DNA of 64,000 bases from AC-37 sp036389835 (GTDB taxonomy: Bacteria > Actinomycetota > Thermoleophilia > Solirubrobacterales > Thermoleophilaceae), in the NCBI GenBank assembly GCA_036389835.1, contig DASVWC010000085.1, positions 1 through 64,000 on the forward strand, written 5' to 3'. The translations under genes were made by a program, and so were the position numbers. Each line of letters starts with the position of its first letter. Position 1 is the first letter of the stretch. The notes beneath the pieces are model-generated. The model was not told the DNA's origin and did no database searches. It saw only the letters and a list, made by a program, of their open reading frames with translations. Below are positions 32,397-41,168 of the stretch, piece after piece.

Positions 32397-33903
32397 CGCC
32401 CGGCGACGGCTCCCGCACGATCACGGGCTCGCGCATGGCCGGCGTCTCGGGGGCGTCCCGGTACGGCTGCTCCTCCGGGACGTCCTCCTCGTGGTACGCG
32501 CTCTCGGCGTTGACCGCCCAGAGGTCGTGCGACGTCCCGTCCATCACGTTCTCCACGGCGCGCATCGCCGTGAGCATCGAGTGGTCCGAGTTGTTGTACC
32601 GGTGCAGCCCGTTGCGCCCGACCTGCTGGAGGTTCGGGATCGTCTCGAGCCACGAGCGGATCGTCGCGACGCGCGGTGCGTAGTCCACGTCGTACATCGG
32701 GTAGGCCTTCGGGACGCGCACCGCGTAGCCGCGCTCGACCTTGCCCGCCTTCGCCAGGCCGAGCTGCTCGAGCTCGCGGCTCGCGAGCTCCACGAGCTGC
32801 TCGTCGCTCATCGTCCAGAGGTCGTCGCCCTCGAAGCAGAAGTACTCGAGCCCGACGCACGCCTTCGACTCGTCGGGGACCATCCACGGGCTCCACGAGC
32901 GGTAGTTCTGGATCCGGCCGACGCGCACGCCCGGCTCGTGGATGTAGATCCAGTTGTCGGGGAAGAGGTCCTCGCCGTCGAGCACGAGCGCGACCGTCAG
33001 GAAGTCGCGGTAGCGCAGGCCCTGGGCCGCCTCGACGACCTTCCGCGGCGGCGCCGGGTCGGCGATGCCCACCGTCGCGCGCAGCGGGAGCGACGAGATC
33101 ACCTGCCACGGCTTGAAGGTCCGCTCGCCGGCCTCGATCGTCTCGACGTTGCCGTCCTCGTCGAGCTCGATGCGCGTGACCGGCGTGTCGAGCAGCACCT
33201 CGCCGCCGAGCCGCTCGATGTCGCCCGTCATCTGCTCCCACATCTGGCCCGGGCCGAAGCGCGGGTAGTGGAACCTGTCGATCAGCGACTTGACCTTGTT
33301 GTCCTTGTTGCCGAAGAACGCGGCCTTGGCGGCGGTGAAGAACGAGAGCCCCTTGATCCGCTGCGCGGCCCACTCGGCGCGGATCTCGGTGGTCGGGACG
33401 CCCCACACCTTCTCCGTGTAGGACTTGAAGAAGAGGTCGAAGAGGCGCCGGCCGAAGCGGTTCGAGACCCACTGCTCGAAGTTCTCCTCACGGCCCTTCG
33501 GCTTGATCGCGGCCCACATGTACGAGAGGCCGGCGCGGATCACCTCGACCGGCCCGAGCTTGCGGATCACGTCCTTGCCGTCGAGCGGGTAGTCGAGGTA
33601 CTTGCGGTTCCAGTAGATGCGCGACATGCGCGGGCGCAGCAGGAACTCCTCGCGCATGATCTCGTGCCAGAGCGCGTCGACCTCCTTCGCCTTCGTGAAG
33701 AAGCGATGGCCGCCGAGGTCGAAGCGGTAGCCGCCGCGCACGACGGTCTTCGCGATGCCGCCGACCTGGTCCTCGGCCTCGAGCACGACGACCGGCTGGC
33801 CGCGCTTGGCCAGCAGGTAGCCGGCGGTCAGGCCCGCGGGACCGCCTCCGAGCACGATCACCGGGCCGCGTCTGGACGTGTTGATCCGAGCGATGTTCGA
33901 CAT
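32380..33903 (-). CDS. NAD(P)/FAD-dependent oxidoreductase, UDP-galactopyranose mutase-like
   Basis: A 507-residue flavoprotein. The FAD-binding motif is VIVLGGGPAGLTAGYLLAKR with the following acidic VVVLEAEDQVGG; the family's substrate region appears as GGHRFFTKAKEVDALW and SYTEKVWGVPTTEI. Relatives are annotated as UGM-like amine oxidoreductases that act on nucleotide sugars or lipid-linked sugars in envelope synthesis. The chosen start ATG 33903 (MSNIARINTSRRGPVIVLGG) puts the Rossmann motif near the N-terminus; a TTG at 33939 is possible. Upstream, TTGTCC-N16-TAGCTC is a plausible promoter. First gene of an operon with the GT-C gene. Confidence 0.88.
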   Translation of the reverse strand: MSNIARINTSRRGPVIVLGGGPAGLTAGYLLAKRGQPVVVLEAEDQVGGIAKTVVRGGYRFDLGGHRFFTKAKEVDALWHEIMREEFLLRPRMSRIYWNRKYLDYPLDGKDVIRKLGPVEVIRAGLSYMWAAIKPKGREENFEQWVSNRFGRRLFDLFFKSYTEKVWGVPTTEIRAEWAAQRIKGLSFFTAAKAAFFGNKDNKVKSLIDRFHYPRFGPGQMWEQMTGDIERLGGEVLLDTPVTRIELDEDGNVETIEAGERTFKPWQVISSLPLRATVGIADPAPPRKVVEAAQGLRYRDFLTVALVLDGEDLFPDNWIYIHEPGVRVGRIQNYRSWSPWMVPDESKACVGLEYFCFEGDDLWTMSDEQLVELASRELEQLGLAKAGKVERGYAVRVPKAYPMYDVDYAPRVATIRSWLETIPNLQQVGRNGLHRYNNSDHSMLTAMRAVENVMDGTSHDLWAVNAESAYHEEDVPEEQPYRDAPETPAMREPVIVREPSPGVEVAS

Positions 33904-34058
33904 CGTTTTGCGAGCTACCCGCCCCGCGGGGGCGGACAAACTCGTTCGAGCTACGGTCCTGCCGCGGGGAAGGTTACGAGGCCGCGTCGGACGACCGCCG
34001 TCTCCTCGCTCGGATGCGCCCCGACGAACGGAAGCGTAGGCTTCCCTCGAGGGCGTCC

Positions 34059-35120
34059 ATGAGCGACAACGGACCGCGCGGCAGGACCTACGCCGAGCTC
34101 TGCGGATCGCGGCTCGACTTCGCAGTCTCCCGCGCGGGCCCGCGTACGCGCGAGGTCCAGGTGGAGCTCGCGGTGCGAGAGCTGGCAGGACCCCTCGACG
34201 CGGCCCAGCTTCGCGTGACGCTGCTCGACCCGGCGGGCACGCCGCTGCCGCGGGTGCACGAGCCCCCCGCGGCCGGCCTGCTCCCGTGGATGACTTTGTC
34301 GGGGAGCACCTCTGCCTTCACGGCGGAGCTCTTCGACACGTCGAGGACCGCGCCGAGCCATCTCGCCGTGGAGCTCGACGGCCACCGCGACCTCTTCCCG
34401 CTCCCGGCCCGGCCGAAGCGGCAGGAGGTGCGGCGCCAGGAGGGGGTCGCCACGCCCACGAGCCCGACGCCCGCCGCGGCGAAGCCGAAGTGCTGTCCGG
34501 ACGAGCTCAACGCTCCCAAGGGCAACCTTCCCACCACGCTGCGGGATCTGCCGAACCCGAACGGGGCGCCCGTTGGGGCGCTCGTCCTGTGCCAGCCGTG
34601 GGTGATCACGGCGAGCTTCAAGGACCCCCCGCCGCCCGAGTGCAGGTGCACCTGCTGCTCGTACCGCCAGTACATGAAGGGCAGCATGACCATGACGCTT
34701 CCTCAGGCGGGCGCCAAGCCCATGAACGTCACGCCGGTCACGGACTACCTGCCTCCTGCGAAGCCGCCGGCGGGCGCGCCGGCGCCCGCGCCCGGCGCAC
34801 CCCCGCCCCAGCCGCAACCGGTCCAGGGGATCGGCGCGAACTACGTCGAGGACACGAAGGGCGACCCGAGGCAGCCGGGAAAGCCCCAGGGATACGGCCA
34901 CCGCGACGACCTCGGGATCCGGCCGGGCATGCAGATGATCGCCCAGGACTACCCGACCGGCTGCTCGTACTGGGGTCTCGACTTCCCGCAGGGCGGCGGT
35001 CCGAAGGGGTCCACGGTGAAGATCGACGTGACGTGGAAGGGAGCGATCGTCGACACCTGCAACGGCGACGCGGAGCTCCAGGCGAAGGAGTGGTCCTGGA
35101 CCTTCAACGCGGCGATCTGA
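34059..35120 (+). CDS. Cys-cluster protein of unknown function (first of a paralogous pair)
   Basis: A 353-residue protein. The N-terminal 115 residues are beta-rich (SRLDFAVSRAGPRTREVQVE); a basic Pro-rich linker follows with KCC at 144-146; the C-terminal part carries CRCTCCSYRQYMKGSM (Cys195, 197, 199, 200), then a Pro-rich insert, YGHRDD (about 279-284), GCSYWGLDF and a closing Trp motif (EWSWTF). The same order of motifs is found in the next gene, so they are paralogues. No signal peptide or catalytic site is recognised. The Cys cluster could bind metal or make disulphides. The ATG at 34059 is preferred over one 15 codons upstream. Confidence 0.6.
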   Translation: MSDNGPRGRTYAELCGSRLDFAVSRAGPRTREVQVELAVRELAGPLDAAQLRVTLLDPAGTPLPRVHEPPAAGLLPWMTLSGSTSAFTAELFDTSRTAPSHLAVELDGHRDLFPLPARPKRQEVRRQEGVATPTSPTPAAAKPKCCPDELNAPKGNLPTTLRDLPNPNGAPVGALVLCQPWVITASFKDPPPPECRCTCCSYRQYMKGSMTMTLPQAGAKPMNVTPVTDYLPPAKPPAGAPAPAPGAPPPQPQPVQGIGANYVEDTKGDPRQPGKPQGYGHRDDLGIRPGMQMIAQDYPTGCSYWGLDFPQGGGPKGSTVKIDVTWKGAIVDTCNGDAELQAKEWSWTFNAAI

Positions 35121-35186
35121 GCGCGCTGGCCGCGAACCTGGCAGGTTATGCGGGCACATCCCGCAGCGCTGCGAAGGGAGAAAGCA

Positions 35187-36119
35187 ATGCCTACCTTGCG
35201 CCCGCAGAGCCTCTCCGGGCTGGTGGTGATACCTACCGTCGTGCACGACGGCAGCATCTTCCGGGTCTCGATCGCCGTGAACGTGGGCGCTTCGCGCACC
35301 GGCCCGGGGACCTCGCCGCCGCAGGTCGTGAACCGCGAGGACCTCGTGGTCGAGCTGCGCAACGCGTCCGAGGGGAGCCTCGAGCCGATCGGAAGCCCGG
35401 ATCCCGGGCCGCTGCCGACCCGGGCCCTGCGCGCCGTGCAGGCGCGGGGTGAGTTCACCTTCTCGCAGGGGGTCAACCCGCCGGACGAGCTCGTTGTGGC
35501 GCTGCGCGGCGACCGCAAGTCGTTCCCGATGAGCCAGACGCTCGCGCCCACCCGCTGCCTGGGCAAGGAGCCGCAGAAGGGCGACCCGTTCCCGGCCCCG
35601 AAGCGACCGCTCAGCGTGATCCGGAGCCTGCCCAAGCTCCTGCTCAAGCGCTCGCGGTGCTGCGCCAAGCGGTTCGAGGCGCCGCTGAACTCCGTGCCGG
35701 ACCCGGCCGCCGGGAACGAGCGCTTCGAGATGGAGGCGGACTTCCTGGCGCGCGGTCGCAGGTGCAGCTGCGGCTGCTGCGAGTACCGCCAGTTCGTGCG
35801 CGGGACCTTCACCGACGCCGGGGGCGCCGCGGTCCCGTTCGACATGCCCTCCGGCCCGCTGGACGCCTCGCGCTACTGCGAGGACGGCGCGATCGACGAG
35901 TTCGGCCCCGGCGCGCACGGCTACTACGGCCACCGTCAGACGAGCTCACCCGGGGACACCTATGCGAGCAGCGGCACGGCCAAGGGCTGCGCCTACCGCG
36001 CGAACGAAACGCCCGCCTGTCCTCCGGCCGAGACCGCCCACCTGGAGTTCGTGGGCCTGATCGTGGACGTCTGCCAGAGGAGGGTCGTGGCGAAGCGGAC
36101 CTGGGTGGTGGACCTCTAG
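35187..36119 (+). CDS. Cys-cluster protein of unknown function (second of a paralogous pair)
   Basis: A 310-residue protein beginning MPTLRPQSLSGLVVIPTVVH after a good ribosome-binding site (GAAGGGAGAAAGCA). It repeats the neighbour's plan: beta-rich N-terminus, RCC (about 157-159), CSCGCCEYRQFVRGTFTD (Cys193, 195, 197, 198), then YCEDGAIDEF, YYGHRQT, KGCAYRANETPAC and a final RTWVVDL. The CC-YRQ/YGHR motif set is seen in scattered bacterial proteins without assigned function. It is 66 bases after the first paralogue, in one operon, and overlaps the convergent gene by four bases. Confidence 0.6.
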   Translation: MPTLRPQSLSGLVVIPTVVHDGSIFRVSIAVNVGASRTGPGTSPPQVVNREDLVVELRNASEGSLEPIGSPDPGPLPTRALRAVQARGEFTFSQGVNPPDELVVALRGDRKSFPMSQTLAPTRCLGKEPQKGDPFPAPKRPLSVIRSLPKLLLKRSRCCAKRFEAPLNSVPDPAAGNERFEMEADFLARGRRCSCGCCEYRQFVRGTFTDAGGAAVPFDMPSGPLDASRYCEDGAIDEFGPGAHGYYGHRQTSSPGDTYASSGTAKGCAYRANETPACPPAETAHLEFVGLIVDVCQRRVVAKRTWVVDL

Positions 36120-37654
36120 TCCCCGTTGAGCCGGCCCGCGCGCGGCAGCCCGATCAGCACCGCGGCGCCCATCGCCGAGCGCAGCGTGTAGGGCAGCCGC
36201 CACAGCCCGGCGTGCGCGGCCGACTCGGCCAGCAGGTCCATCGGGTGCGCGGGCTCGTGTCCGGGCTGGGCGAGGCAGCGCGGGTTCCTCAGGTCGTGCA
36301 TCAGCATCGCCGCCATCAGCCGCCGGCTCGCCGCCGGCGGGAAGCTGCTCACGCCGAACGGCGGGGCACCGGCGTACGCCGCCGCCAGCAGGCGGTTCTT
36401 CAGCACCGAGCGGGTGCGGCTTGCGGGCGCGACGTTGGCCGAGACGAGCGCGCCCTCGGACCGCGCCAGTTCCGCCCGCCAGAGCTGTATCCGCTTGGCC
36501 AGCGCGTAGTTCGGCCCCTGCTGCGCGATCAGGCAGTCGGAGACGCCGAGCTCGCGGTCGCCGTCGCAGGTCACCGTCTCGCGGTAGTTCGGCACGTACA
36601 TGCGCCCGAGGCTCAGGGACCGCAGCGACCCCCGCACCGCCCGCGTCGCGGCCGGCAGCCTCCGGCCGCGCGCACCCTCGACCACGTCCGGCGGCACGGC
36701 GAAGACGTCGGTCGGCGTGGCCATGTAGGCGAGCACCGCGTCGTCGTGCTCCGCCATCGCGTCGGCGACGAGCGCGTCGGCGGCCACGGTCAGGCGCACG
36801 CCCGTCGCGCCGTCCGCGTAGAGGTGGTTGGCGAGCACGAGCGGGCGGTCGAGCGTGTCGAGCCACGCGCGCACGGCGCCGGCCTCGGTCAGCAGGTCGG
36901 CGCCCGCCGCGCGCCCCCCGTCTGGGGCCACCGGCGCGTGAACGCGCCCGGCCCCCGCGCGCGCCGTGGCCTCGATCCGCTCCCACAGGTCCTGGCGCGG
37001 CAGGTCGACCGCCGCGACCTCCGCGCCCCATTCGCAGAGCGCCTCGAGCGGGCCCATCTCGGCGCAGGCGCCGAGCAGGACGACGGTGCGGTCGGAGAGG
37101 TCGAGCCAGTCGGGGTTGTCGATCACGAGCCCGATCGCCTCGGCGAACGACGGCTCCACCAGGCCGTGCTCGACCCAGCCCGCCAGCGCCGCGCGCAGCT
37201 CGTCGCCGCGCAGGTCGCGGCCCTCGAACGGGACGGACAGCTCGCGCACCGGCGCGGCGGCACCCTCCACCGTCAGCGTCCCGAGCTCCGGCCCGGTGCG
37301 CTCGCGCACGACCTGCGCGACCGGCCGCTCCTCGTCCCCGCGCCGGAAGGCGAACCGCCGCCCCACGGAGTCGAGCCCGTCGCGGCAGATCCTCAGCTCC
37401 TGCTCGCGCCCGCGCGCGCCCGCCGACACCACACGCGGGAGCCAGTCGACGTACCGCTTGCGCCAGTCGCGCTCGCCCTCGATCCCCGCGGCCAGCTCGG
37501 CGTCGATCGAGCGGACCGCGTCGGACAGGATCCCGCGCCCGGCGGCGGTGCTGCTGACACGCCCGTCGACCGAGCGGAAGCAGACCCCCTCGTCCTGCTC
37601 GGCCGTGGCGGCCGCTGCCCCCCGCTGGATCTCGCTCGTGGCCACCGCGACCAC
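36116..37654 (-). CDS. Rossmann-like hypothetical protein
   Basis: A 512-residue protein, function not recognised. A central nucleotide-binding-like segment reads RTVVLLGACAEMGPLEALCE followed by WGAEVAAVDLPRQDLWERIE, a beta-alpha-beta unit with an acidic end like a dehydrogenase fold. Other conserved-looking stretches are VLANHLYADGATGVRLTVAA, MYVPNYRETVTCDGDRELGV and LIAQQGPNYALAKRIQLWRA. A hydrophobic segment near the C-terminus (SAMGAAVLIGLPRAG) may be a membrane contact. Proteins of this length and pattern occur in Actinobacteria and some algae. Start is GTG 37654 (or GTG 37645). Confidence 0.6.
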   Translation of the reverse strand: MVAVATSEIQRGAAAATAEQDEGVCFRSVDGRVSSTAAGRGILSDAVRSIDAELAAGIEGERDWRKRYVDWLPRVVSAGARGREQELRICRDGLDSVGRRFAFRRGDEERPVAQVVRERTGPELGTLTVEGAAAPVRELSVPFEGRDLRGDELRAALAGWVEHGLVEPSFAEAIGLVIDNPDWLDLSDRTVVLLGACAEMGPLEALCEWGAEVAAVDLPRQDLWERIEATARAGAGRVHAPVAPDGGRAAGADLLTEAGAVRAWLDTLDRPLVLANHLYADGATGVRLTVAADALVADAMAEHDDAVLAYMATPTDVFAVPPDVVEGARGRRLPAATRAVRGSLRSLSLGRMYVPNYRETVTCDGDRELGVSDCLIAQQGPNYALAKRIQLWRAELARSEGALVSANVAPASRTRSVLKNRLLAAAYAGAPPFGVSSFPPAASRRLMAAMLMHDLRNPRCLAQPGHEPAHPMDLLAESAAHAGLWRLPYTLRSAMGAAVLIGLPRAGRLNGD

Positions 37655-38319
37655 CGTACGCCCACCGAGCGGGCGTATGGGACTTAGGGCCGTCTACGCC
37701 CGCATCGTCACCGCGCCTGACCGATCGGCGGTAGAGACGGCCGTGGCCCGATTTCGAGGCCACAGCTCGTACTTCGATCAAATGGCGACGTGGGAGGGAC
37801 GGTATTCGAACCATGAGGCACGCGGGCGGATAGGACGGCTCCACCGCCAGCTGCGGTCCTAGGCCGAACCCTTCCGCTTTTCGCGCGTCGCGGGAGCGCG
37901 CACGTCGCGAGAGCGCAGACTCCGGTATCGGGCGCGGCACTGTCCGGCCAGTGCTACCGGCAACGATGCAGACGCTTGACATACCCGCCTCGTTCCGGGC
38001 CTCGAGGGCAGGAACGAGGGAATCGACAAGATCTTCGTGGTTTGGGCTCGGCGCGTGCTGCCCTCGTCGCCAGGGAACGACAGGGGACAGAGCCGGAGCC
38101 CGCTCGCATCGTCAAAGACCGGCGAGGACACGTTCGTGACGCTCGACCGCGGTCGAGGTACCGGCCGCAGCAGTGGCCCCGAGATGCGCCTTGATTTCGC
38201 GACCGTGACCGAGTTGCGGGATCTGAAGATCATCGTGGTTGAACCGCTCGATCGGCGAGCGCATCGAGCGGCTGCACCGGCTGCGGGCGTAGGCGCCGAT
38301 CGCGAGATACTTGCGGGTG
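37655..38319. other. Gene-poor region
   Basis: No confident gene in 665 bases. A 61-codon plus-strand frame at 37677-37862 (MGLRAVYARIVTAPDRSAVE) has no support. A short C-terminal-looking peptide in frame at about 38245-38305 (WLNRSIGERIERLHRLRA, then stop) may be a gene remnant. A T-loop-like GGTATTCGAACC at about 37801 does not extend into a cloverleaf. Confidence 0.35.
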
Positions 38320-38718
38320 GTGTCACGGGAGAACGTCGAGATCGTGCGCGCCCTGTTCCAGGCTTTCAACGAGGGCGAGTACGGGCGCTGCTTCGACTTC
38401 ATCGATCCCGATGTCGAATGGGAGGACCCGCGCGGGATCCCGGGCGGCGGGCTGCACAGAGGCCATGACGGAGTCGCGGCCTGGTTTGCGCGCTGGCTGG
38501 CGGCGTGGGAGCACTTCGCCGTCCAGGCGGAGGGCTTCACCGACGCCGGGGACCACGTCATCGTCAGTGAGCGCCTGCGAGGAACCGGGAAGTCGAGCGG
38601 CGTTCCGATCGATCAGGCGTGGGTCGCGGTCTACCGCCTTCGAGCTGGACGGATCGTGCGGCGGACCGACTACCCGGACAAGGATGCCGCCCTCAAAGCC
38701 GTGGGAATGGCGAGCTGA
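38320..38718 (+). CDS. SnoaL-like (NTF2 fold) protein
   Basis: A 132-residue single-domain protein of the SnoaL/NTF2 cone-shaped fold. The start GTG 38320 gives MSRENVEIVRALFQAFNEGE, the usual N-terminal helix; strands with DFIDPDVEWEDPRG, VIVSERLRGTGKSSG and VAVYRLRAGRIVRRTDYPDK follow, ending KDAALKAVGMAS. Family members include polyketide cyclases, isomerases and many proteins of unknown binding function, so no reaction is assigned. It lies upstream of and convergent with tRNA-Ser(GCU); no operon partner. Confidence 0.8.
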   Translation: MSRENVEIVRALFQAFNEGEYGRCFDFIDPDVEWEDPRGIPGGGLHRGHDGVAAWFARWLAAWEHFAVQAEGFTDAGDHVIVSERLRGTGKSSGVPIDQAWVAVYRLRAGRIVRRTDYPDKDAALKAVGMAS

Positions 38719-38751
38719 TTAGGAGCGGACCGAATGGTCGCCTGCTCCAGC

Positions 38752-38839
38752 GGAGAGGGCGGGATTCGAACCCGCGAAGGAGCTTGCACCCCTTACTCGC
38801 TTAGCAGGCGAGTGCCTTCAGCCACTCGGCCACCTCTCC
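38752..38839 (-). tRNA. tRNA-Ser (anticodon GCU)
   Basis: An 88-nt class II tRNA on the minus strand: acceptor GGAGAGG/CCTCTCC, anticodon stem CTCGC/GCGAG around CTGCTAA (anticodon GCT), a long variable arm and T-arm CGCGG/CCGCG with TTCGAAT. No CCA encoded. A TAGAAT -10-like box lies about 12 bases upstream of its 5' end. Confidence 0.97.
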
Positions 38840-38914
38840 GGGTGCGGCGGATTCTAGGCGGGGCTTCGGCATCCGTGAGGGCCGCCGCGGCCGGTCGGTC
38901 AGACTTCCTCTTAC

Positions 38915-39541
38915 ATGGAGCGCCGCGTGCTCTACCCCCTCGTCGCCCTCGCCGTGCTCCTGCTCGTGGCTCTCGCCACCCAGGTGCTCGTGCCCTCCTA
39001 CCTCGAGCGGCGCGCCGAGAACCGCCTCACCGAGGACGGCGGCGAGGCGACCGTGGACATCGACGCGCTGCCGGCGATCCGGCTGCTGTTCAACAGGGGC
39101 GAGCGGATCACCGTGCGCGGCGAGCGGCTCGACATCCCCCTGGAGCGCGAGCGCGGCACGGTCTTCGACGACCTCGACCGCTTCAAGGAGGCCGACGTGC
39201 GGCTCGACCGGCTCATCGCCGGCCCGCTGCGGATCACGCGCTTCACGCTCGCGCGCAGCGACCACGACCGCCCGTACAACCTCGCGGTGAGCGCGACGGT
39301 GACCGTGGCCGAGCTGGGCGACTACGCCGGCCAGCAGTTCGGCTCCCTCGGTGAGCTGCTCGGCCGCATCGGCGCCCAGGTGCTGCCGTTCTCGAACGCG
39401 CCGATCCCGGTGGAGCTCGACGCGAGCGTGTCGAGCGAGGACGGGCGGGCGGTGGTGCGCACCGTGAACGGCACGGTCGCGGGGCTGCCGGCCGACCCGA
39501 TCGTCGCCGCGCTCGCCGAGGCCATCGCCAAGCGCCTCTGA
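38915..39541 (+). CDS. DUF2993 / LmeA-like lipid-binding protein
   Basis: A 208-residue membrane-anchored protein. One N-terminal TM segment (RRVLYPLVALAVLLLVALAT) is followed by a beta-rich extracytoplasmic domain of the DUF2993 family (named LmeA in mycobacteria, a phospholipid-binding periplasmic protein). Typical text: AENRLTEDGGEATVDIDALP, ADVRLDRLIAGPLRITRF and DGRAVVRTVNGTVAGLPADP. Role likely in envelope lipid handling. The ATG at 38915 sits near a TCTTAC box, so transcription may begin at or near the start codon. The next small gene is 18 bases downstream. Confidence 0.8.
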   Translation: MERRVLYPLVALAVLLLVALATQVLVPSYLERRAENRLTEDGGEATVDIDALPAIRLLFNRGERITVRGERLDIPLERERGTVFDDLDRFKEADVRLDRLIAGPLRITRFTLARSDHDRPYNLAVSATVTVAELGDYAGQQFGSLGELLGRIGAQVLPFSNAPIPVELDASVSSEDGRAVVRTVNGTVAGLPADPIVAALAEAIAKRL

Positions 39542-39559
39542 CGGGTACGCTCGCGGGCG

Positions 39560-39754
39560 ATGGAGGAGGACCCGACCACACAGGAGCTGCGCATCGAGCA
39601 GCTCCAGCGCGAGCGGGCCGAGCGCGAGGCCGCGGCCGAGGGCGTCACGCCCGACGACACCGAGCAGCACGAGCGCCGGGCCGAGCGGGCGAGCTACCTG
39701 CACGAGAAGCTCGAGGAGCGCGCGCGGGCCGAGCGCGAGAGCGGCGACGACTAG
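39560..39754 (+). CDS. Small charged helical protein
   Basis: A 64-residue highly charged protein (MEEDPTTQELRIEQLQRERA), Glu/Arg-rich throughout, likely one or two long helices or a coiled coil with RASYLHEKLEERARAERESG at its end. No domain recognised. It follows the LmeA-like gene by 18 bases and precedes another small charged protein by 16, so the three are probably one transcript. Its abundance of charge and lack of hydrophobic residues suggest a soluble or disordered stress-type protein. Confidence 0.55.
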   Translation: MEEDPTTQELRIEQLQRERAEREAAAEGVTPDDTEQHERRAERASYLHEKLEERARAERESGDD

Positions 39755-39770
39755 CGAGACGGGAGAGACG

Positions 39771-40070
39771 ATGGAGCACGACGAGCGAGCCGACGAGCTG
39801 GAGAAGGACCTCGACCGCCTCGAGCACGAGTCCGAGAAGCTGGGCGAGAGCACCGAGCAGGCGCGCTCGGACTGGGATTCGAAGAAGTCCTCCGAGACCG
39901 GCGCGCCGGGCGCGGCGAGCCCGGAGGCGAGCGGCCCCCACAACATCGACGAGGAGGATCCGGCCACCGGCCGCAAGTACGGCGAGAAGCGGCAGGAGGA
40001 GGTCGACGCGCTGCACGAGACCGAGTCCGGCGACGCCAAATCCGAAGACTCGGATAACGACTCAACCTGA
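39771..40070 (+). CDS. Small acidic, probably disordered protein
   Basis: A 99-residue hydrophilic protein (MEHDERADELEKDLDRLEHE), a heptad-like acidic helix followed by a Gly/Pro/Ser-rich part (SSETGAPGAASPEASGPHNI) and an acidic tail ending DSDNDST. It has no Cys and one Trp. GGGAGAGACG precedes the ATG. The profile resembles stress-induced hydrophilins, but there is no specific match. It is the last gene of the small cluster started by the LmeA-like protein. Confidence 0.55.
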   Translation: MEHDERADELEKDLDRLEHESEKLGESTEQARSDWDSKKSSETGAPGAASPEASGPHNIDEEDPATGRKYGEKRQEEVDALHETESGDAKSEDSDNDST

Positions 40071-40148
40071 GCGGCGTTTCAGCGTTTGACACCCCACAGA
40101 GGCGCCGGAAAGGTGCCGTGGGCGGGGGGTCCAAAGGGTTGAGAAACG

Positions 40149-41111
40149 TTGTTCGGAAGATCGCAGAGGGAGCATCGAGATGAGTCGCGAGGCACGCTCG
40201 CATCGGCCATCGAGGCCGCGCGCGAGCAGCTCGGCCTCGACATCGTCTGCGTAAGCCGCAACGTGCGCGCGGGCGATCTGGGCCCGCGCAGCGGCACCGC
40301 CCCGTCCGCGCCGCGCCCGCTAGACGACGGCAGCGCGATGGTCCCGCTCGAGTCCGGCGGCCGCCTCTTCGGCAGCCTGGTCTGCAAGCCGGTGGGGGCG
40401 CGCGACGCCCTCGACGAGCGCGACCTCGCCTTCCTGCGTGTACTCGGCCGGCTCGTCGGCGCGCAGATCGAGGCGAGCGAGCGCGACCGAGCGATCCGGC
40501 GCGCCCACGCCGAGAGCAGCGGGCTCCAGGCGCTGATGGCGGCCATCGAAGCGCGCGACAGCTACACGGGCGAGCACTCGCGGAGCGTCGTGTCGCTGTC
40601 GGTGCGCGTCGCGCAGGCGCTGCGGCTCGGGCAGCGCGACGTCGAGCAGGTGGAGCAGGTCGCGCTGCTCCACGACGTCGGGAAGGTCGCCGTCCCGGAC
40701 GCGGTGCTGCAGAAGCGCGGACCGCTCAGCGAGCCGGAGTTCGAGCAGGTGCGCACGCACCCGGTGGTGGGCGCGCGCATCGTCAGCTCGGTCGCCGAGC
40801 TCGCGCACCTCGCGCCGGCGATCCGCTCAGGCCACGAGCGCTGGGACGGGCGCGGCTACCCCGACGGGCTGCGCGGCGAGGAGATCCCGGTGCTGAGCCG
40901 CATCACGTTCGTGTGCGACGCCTACGACGCGATGGTCTCCGACCGCCCCTACCGCGAGGCGCTCGGGCCGAAGATGGCCGGCGAGGAAGTGCGGCGCAAC
41001 GCGGGCTCCCAGTTCTGCCCGCGGGCCGCCGGCGCGCTCCTGACGGTGCTCGACCGCGGCCGCAACGGCGCGCGCGAGCCGGTGCGCTGGCCGTCCCGCC
41101 GGCCCGTCTGA
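40149..41111 (+). CDS. HD-GYP domain protein (probable c-di-GMP phosphodiesterase) with GAF-like N-terminus
   Basis: A 320-residue protein. Residues about 15-120 resemble a short GAF-type sensor (SAIEAAREQLGLDIVCVSRN, LFGSLVCKPVGARDALDERD). The HD-GYP domain (about 130-300) has VALLHDVGKVAVPDAVLQK (HD), HPVVGARIVSS, and HERWDGRGYPDGLRGEEIP (the GYP signature), then FVCDAYDAMVSDRPYR. Metal-ligand His/Asp residues are all present, so c-di-GMP hydrolysis is expected. The TTG at 40149 is the first usable start. A GGDEF protein lies at 53-54 kb. Confidence 0.9.
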   Translation: MFGRSQREHRDESRGTLASAIEAAREQLGLDIVCVSRNVRAGDLGPRSGTAPSAPRPLDDGSAMVPLESGGRLFGSLVCKPVGARDALDERDLAFLRVLGRLVGAQIEASERDRAIRRAHAESSGLQALMAAIEARDSYTGEHSRSVVSLSVRVAQALRLGQRDVEQVEQVALLHDVGKVAVPDAVLQKRGPLSEPEFEQVRTHPVVGARIVSSVAELAHLAPAIRSGHERWDGRGYPDGLRGEEIPVLSRITFVCDAYDAMVSDRPYREALGPKMAGEEVRRNAGSQFCPRAAGALLTVLDRGRNGAREPVRWPSRRPV

Positions 41112-41168
41112 GGGCGGCGCCGGTACAGTCGCCGCTTCGCGCGTCCCCGAGTGGGTAAACGGAGGCTG

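Noticed and set aside
37795..37870. tRNA-like segment with GGTATTCGAACC
   Set aside because: The T-loop-like text cannot be extended to a T-stem, acceptor or anticodon arm; probably chance.
40085..40114. TTGACA box followed by a GGCGCC/GGTGCC hairpin as a promoter or terminator for the HD-GYP gene
   Set aside because: No matching -10 at 16-18 bases, and the hairpin (one wobble) is weak without a U-tract.
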